NCBI GenBank assembly: GCA_007133845.1
Contig: SLLY01000039.1
Span: 1 to 5,398, forward strand
From: Candidatus Woesearchaeota archaeon
GTDB lineage: Archaea; Nanobdellota; Nanobdellia; CSSed11-243R1
Reading direction: 5' to 3'
DNA: 5,398 nucleotides
Position 1 is the stretch's first letter; every line of letters begins with the position of its first letter. The translations under genes were made by a program, and so were the position numbers. Shown piece after piece: positions 3,641 through 5,398 of this stretch. Below the pieces are notes generated by a model that did no database searches, was not told the DNA's origin, and worked only from the letters and a program-made list of their open reading frames with translations.

Positions 3641-5397
3641 TTTACCACAACCGATTTTGCTAAATTTCTTGGATAATCTGGATCACAACCTCTTAACAAT
3701 GCAAGTTGATATGCGAGTATTTGAATAGGTATAATGTGGCAAATGGAATTTGCCATTTCCGCTTCCCTCACTTTTATAAAAAAATCGAAAACCTCATTGT
3801 TATTAGGTCCTACTCCTATAATATATGCACCCCTAGCTTTCAATTCTTCTGCGTTATTCAAAATCTCTCTTTCTGTTTTACTTGAAGTAAAAACAATGCA
3901 TGGCGTTCCTTTCTCGATTAAAGCAATCACACCGTGCTTTAATTCTCCTCCAGCGAAACCTTCAGCGTGGATATAAGAAACTTCTTTTATTTTTAAAGCA
4001 GCTTCAAGTGCGGTAGGATATTCTAATCCGCGTCCTATGATATATATGTCTTCTTTATCTTTTAATTTCTGAGATAATGTTTTTATATATTCTCTTGTAT
4101 TTTTGGAAGTTAAATAATAGATATATCTTATAAGTTCTTTTAATCTGGATTTTGCTTCATCTAATTTTCCGGCGAGTGCATGAGCTATAAGAACCATTAT
4201 AGCAAGTTGGGATGTATAACTTTTAGTTGAAAGCACACAAATTTCAGGACCTGCGTGTTGGAGAAGTGCTCTATCTGATTCTCTTGCAATTGTTGAACCT
4301 GCAACATTAACTATTGAAATTACCTTGGCTCCTTTTTGTTTGGCGGCTCTTATTGCACTTAATGTATCTGCTGTTTCACCAGATTGAGAAACTGCAATAA
4401 CAAGTGTATCTTCATTTAAGAAGTCTTTATAATTTGGAAATTCAGATGCAAAGCACACATTAATGTGTTCTTTTGCAATATTTGAAAATATATAACTTCC
4501 TTCAAGACAAGCATGATATGAAGTACCACAACCAACAAAAAATACACCTTTTGCTTTTTTCATTGCGTCTGCTATTTCAAGTATTATTTTATCATCTTGT
4601 TTTATTGCCTGACTGATTATGTCTGCTTGTTCAGATATTTCCTTAAGCATAAAATGTTCAAATTCTCCTTTTTTAGCTTGTTCCGCATCCCAATCAATCG
4701 TATCTATTTTTCTCTCAACTTTTTTTCCCTTGTTGAATATTTCAATTTCCTCATTTACAAAAACAATATCGTTATCATAAAGATATATTACTTTTTTTGT
4801 GTGTTCTAAAAAAGACGGTACATCTGATGCTATAAAATTTCCATGTTCTGAAATACCTACTACTAAAGGAGATTCTTTTCTTGCAGCTGCAAGTTTTTTA
4901 TAATCTTTATGAAAAGCAACTATTGCAAAACTGCCTTCTAAATTTTCAATCGCATTTTTAAAAGCATTTTCAAAACAGTTGTCTTTCATTTCTTCTTCAA
5001 TTAAATGTGCGATAACTTCTGAATCTGTTTCGCTTCTAAAATTATGTCCTTTATTTTCTAAATCTTGTTTTAATTCTTTATAATTTTCTATTATGCCATT
5101 ATGAACTATTGAAATGTTTTTTTTACAATCTAAATGAGGGTGTGCATTATCTTTTGTAACTTTTCCATGAGTTGCCCATCTTGTATGAGCCAATGCTATG
5201 TTGCTAGAATTTTTAGAAATATTTTCTTTGCAAAAAACTTCGTTAACTTTTCCTATATTTTTTATAGAAATTATCTTTCCTTCAGAGATTGCAGATATTC
5301 CAGCACTATCATATCCTCTATATTCTAATTTCTTGATTCCATTTAAAACTAAAGGTATTGCGCTCTCTTTACCTATGTATCCTATTATACCACACAT
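3637..5397 (-). CDS. glmS: Glutamine:fructose-6-phosphate aminotransferase (isomerizing)
   Basis: Makes glucosamine-6-phosphate from fructose-6-phosphate and glutamine, the committed step of amino-sugar synthesis in the cytoplasm. The 586-aa product is close to the usual 600 aa and complete. It begins MCGIIGYIG, where Cys2 becomes the N-terminal nucleophile once Met is removed, which fixes the start at 5397. The glutaminase domain spans about 2-220 with HTRWATHG at 71-78, HNGIIENY at 99-106 and SETDSE at 122-127. The first SIS domain carries GCGTSYHA (289-296), SQSGETADT (337-345) and STKSYTSQ (390-397). The second carries GRGLEYPTALEAALKIKE (455-472) and GELKHG (484-489). The C-terminal tail DPDYPRNLAKSV contains Lys581, equivalent to E. 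coli Lys603, which contacts the sugar. The domain order and key residues are all intact. The promoter and any 5' regulator lie beyond the right edge, only one base away, so no glmS ribozyme or leader can be assessed. The acetyltransferase gene follows with a 4-bp overlap. Confidence 0.98.
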   Translation of the reverse strand: MCGIIGYIGKESAIPLVLNGIKKLEYRGYDSAGISAISEGKIISIKNIGKVNEVFCKENISKNSSNIALAHTRWATHGKVTKDNAHPHLDCKKNISIVHNGIIENYKELKQDLENKGHNFRSETDSEVIAHLIEEEMKDNCFENAFKNAIENLEGSFAIVAFHKDYKKLAAARKESPLVVGISEHGNFIASDVPSFLEHTKKVIYLYDNDIVFVNEEIEIFNKGKKVERKIDTIDWDAEQAKKGEFEHFMLKEISEQADIISQAIKQDDKIILEIADAMKKAKGVFFVGCGTSYHACLEGSYIFSNIAKEHINVCFASEFPNYKDFLNEDTLVIAVSQSGETADTLSAIRAAKQKGAKVISIVNVAGSTIARESDRALLQHAGPEICVLSTKSYTSQLAIMVLIAHALAGKLDEAKSRLKELIRYIYYLTSKNTREYIKTLSQKLKDKEDIYIIGRGLEYPTALEAALKIKEVSYIHAEGFAGGELKHGVIALIEKGTPCIVFTSSKTEREILNNAEELKARGAYIIGVGPNNNEVFDFFIKVREAEMANSICHIIPIQILAYQLALLRGCDPDYPRNLAKSVVVK

Positions 5398-5398
5398 A

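Overview
The window is about 5.4 kb of AT-rich DNA (by eye roughly 30% GC), almost certainly from an archaeon. The supporting signs are an archaeal-type aspartyl-tRNA synthetase, a separate beta subunit of an ADP-forming acyl-CoA synthetase, a stand-alone left-handed beta-helix sugar-phosphate acetyltransferase with the catalytic residues of the Sulfolobus ST0452 type, and tRNA genes cut by bulge-helix-bulge (BHB) introns with no encoded CCA. Overlapping or nearly touching genes and few Shine-Dalgarno sites suggest a compact genome, possibly of a reduced lineage. I cannot name the phylum from this sequence.

Layout, left to right. Bases 1-669 (+) are the 3' part of a coiled-coil protein gene that enters from the left edge. 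aspS (709-1989, +) follows a TATA-like box and looks leaderless. It converges on, and overlaps by 11 bp, an acdB-like ATP-grasp gene (1979-2593, -). Bases 2594-2989 hold two arginine tRNA genes on the + strand, tRNA-Arg(CCU) and tRNA-Arg(UCG). Each contains two introns: one in the anticodon arm and one in the T-loop. From 2990 to 5397 (-) lies a glucosamine-phosphate acetyltransferase gene and glmS, read as glmS first and then the acetyltransferase, joined by a 4-bp ATGA overlap.

How the genes fit together. glmS and the acetyltransferase are two steps of UDP-GlcNAc synthesis: Fru-6-P to GlcN-6-P, and GlcN-1-P to GlcNAc-1-P. The mutase between them and the final uridylyltransferase must be encoded elsewhere. 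aspS and the two tRNAs belong to translation. The acdB-like protein needs an alpha subunit that is not in the window.

The notable part is the tRNA pair. Both introns of each gene can be placed to the base, because their removal gives two orthodox 75-nt tRNAs. The UCG gene is split inside its anticodon stem (30/31), and both genes share a T-loop intron at 59/60. Both also carry the same AAATTTTAAA promoter element at the same distance from the tRNA. I saw no CRISPR array, transposon or defence system.
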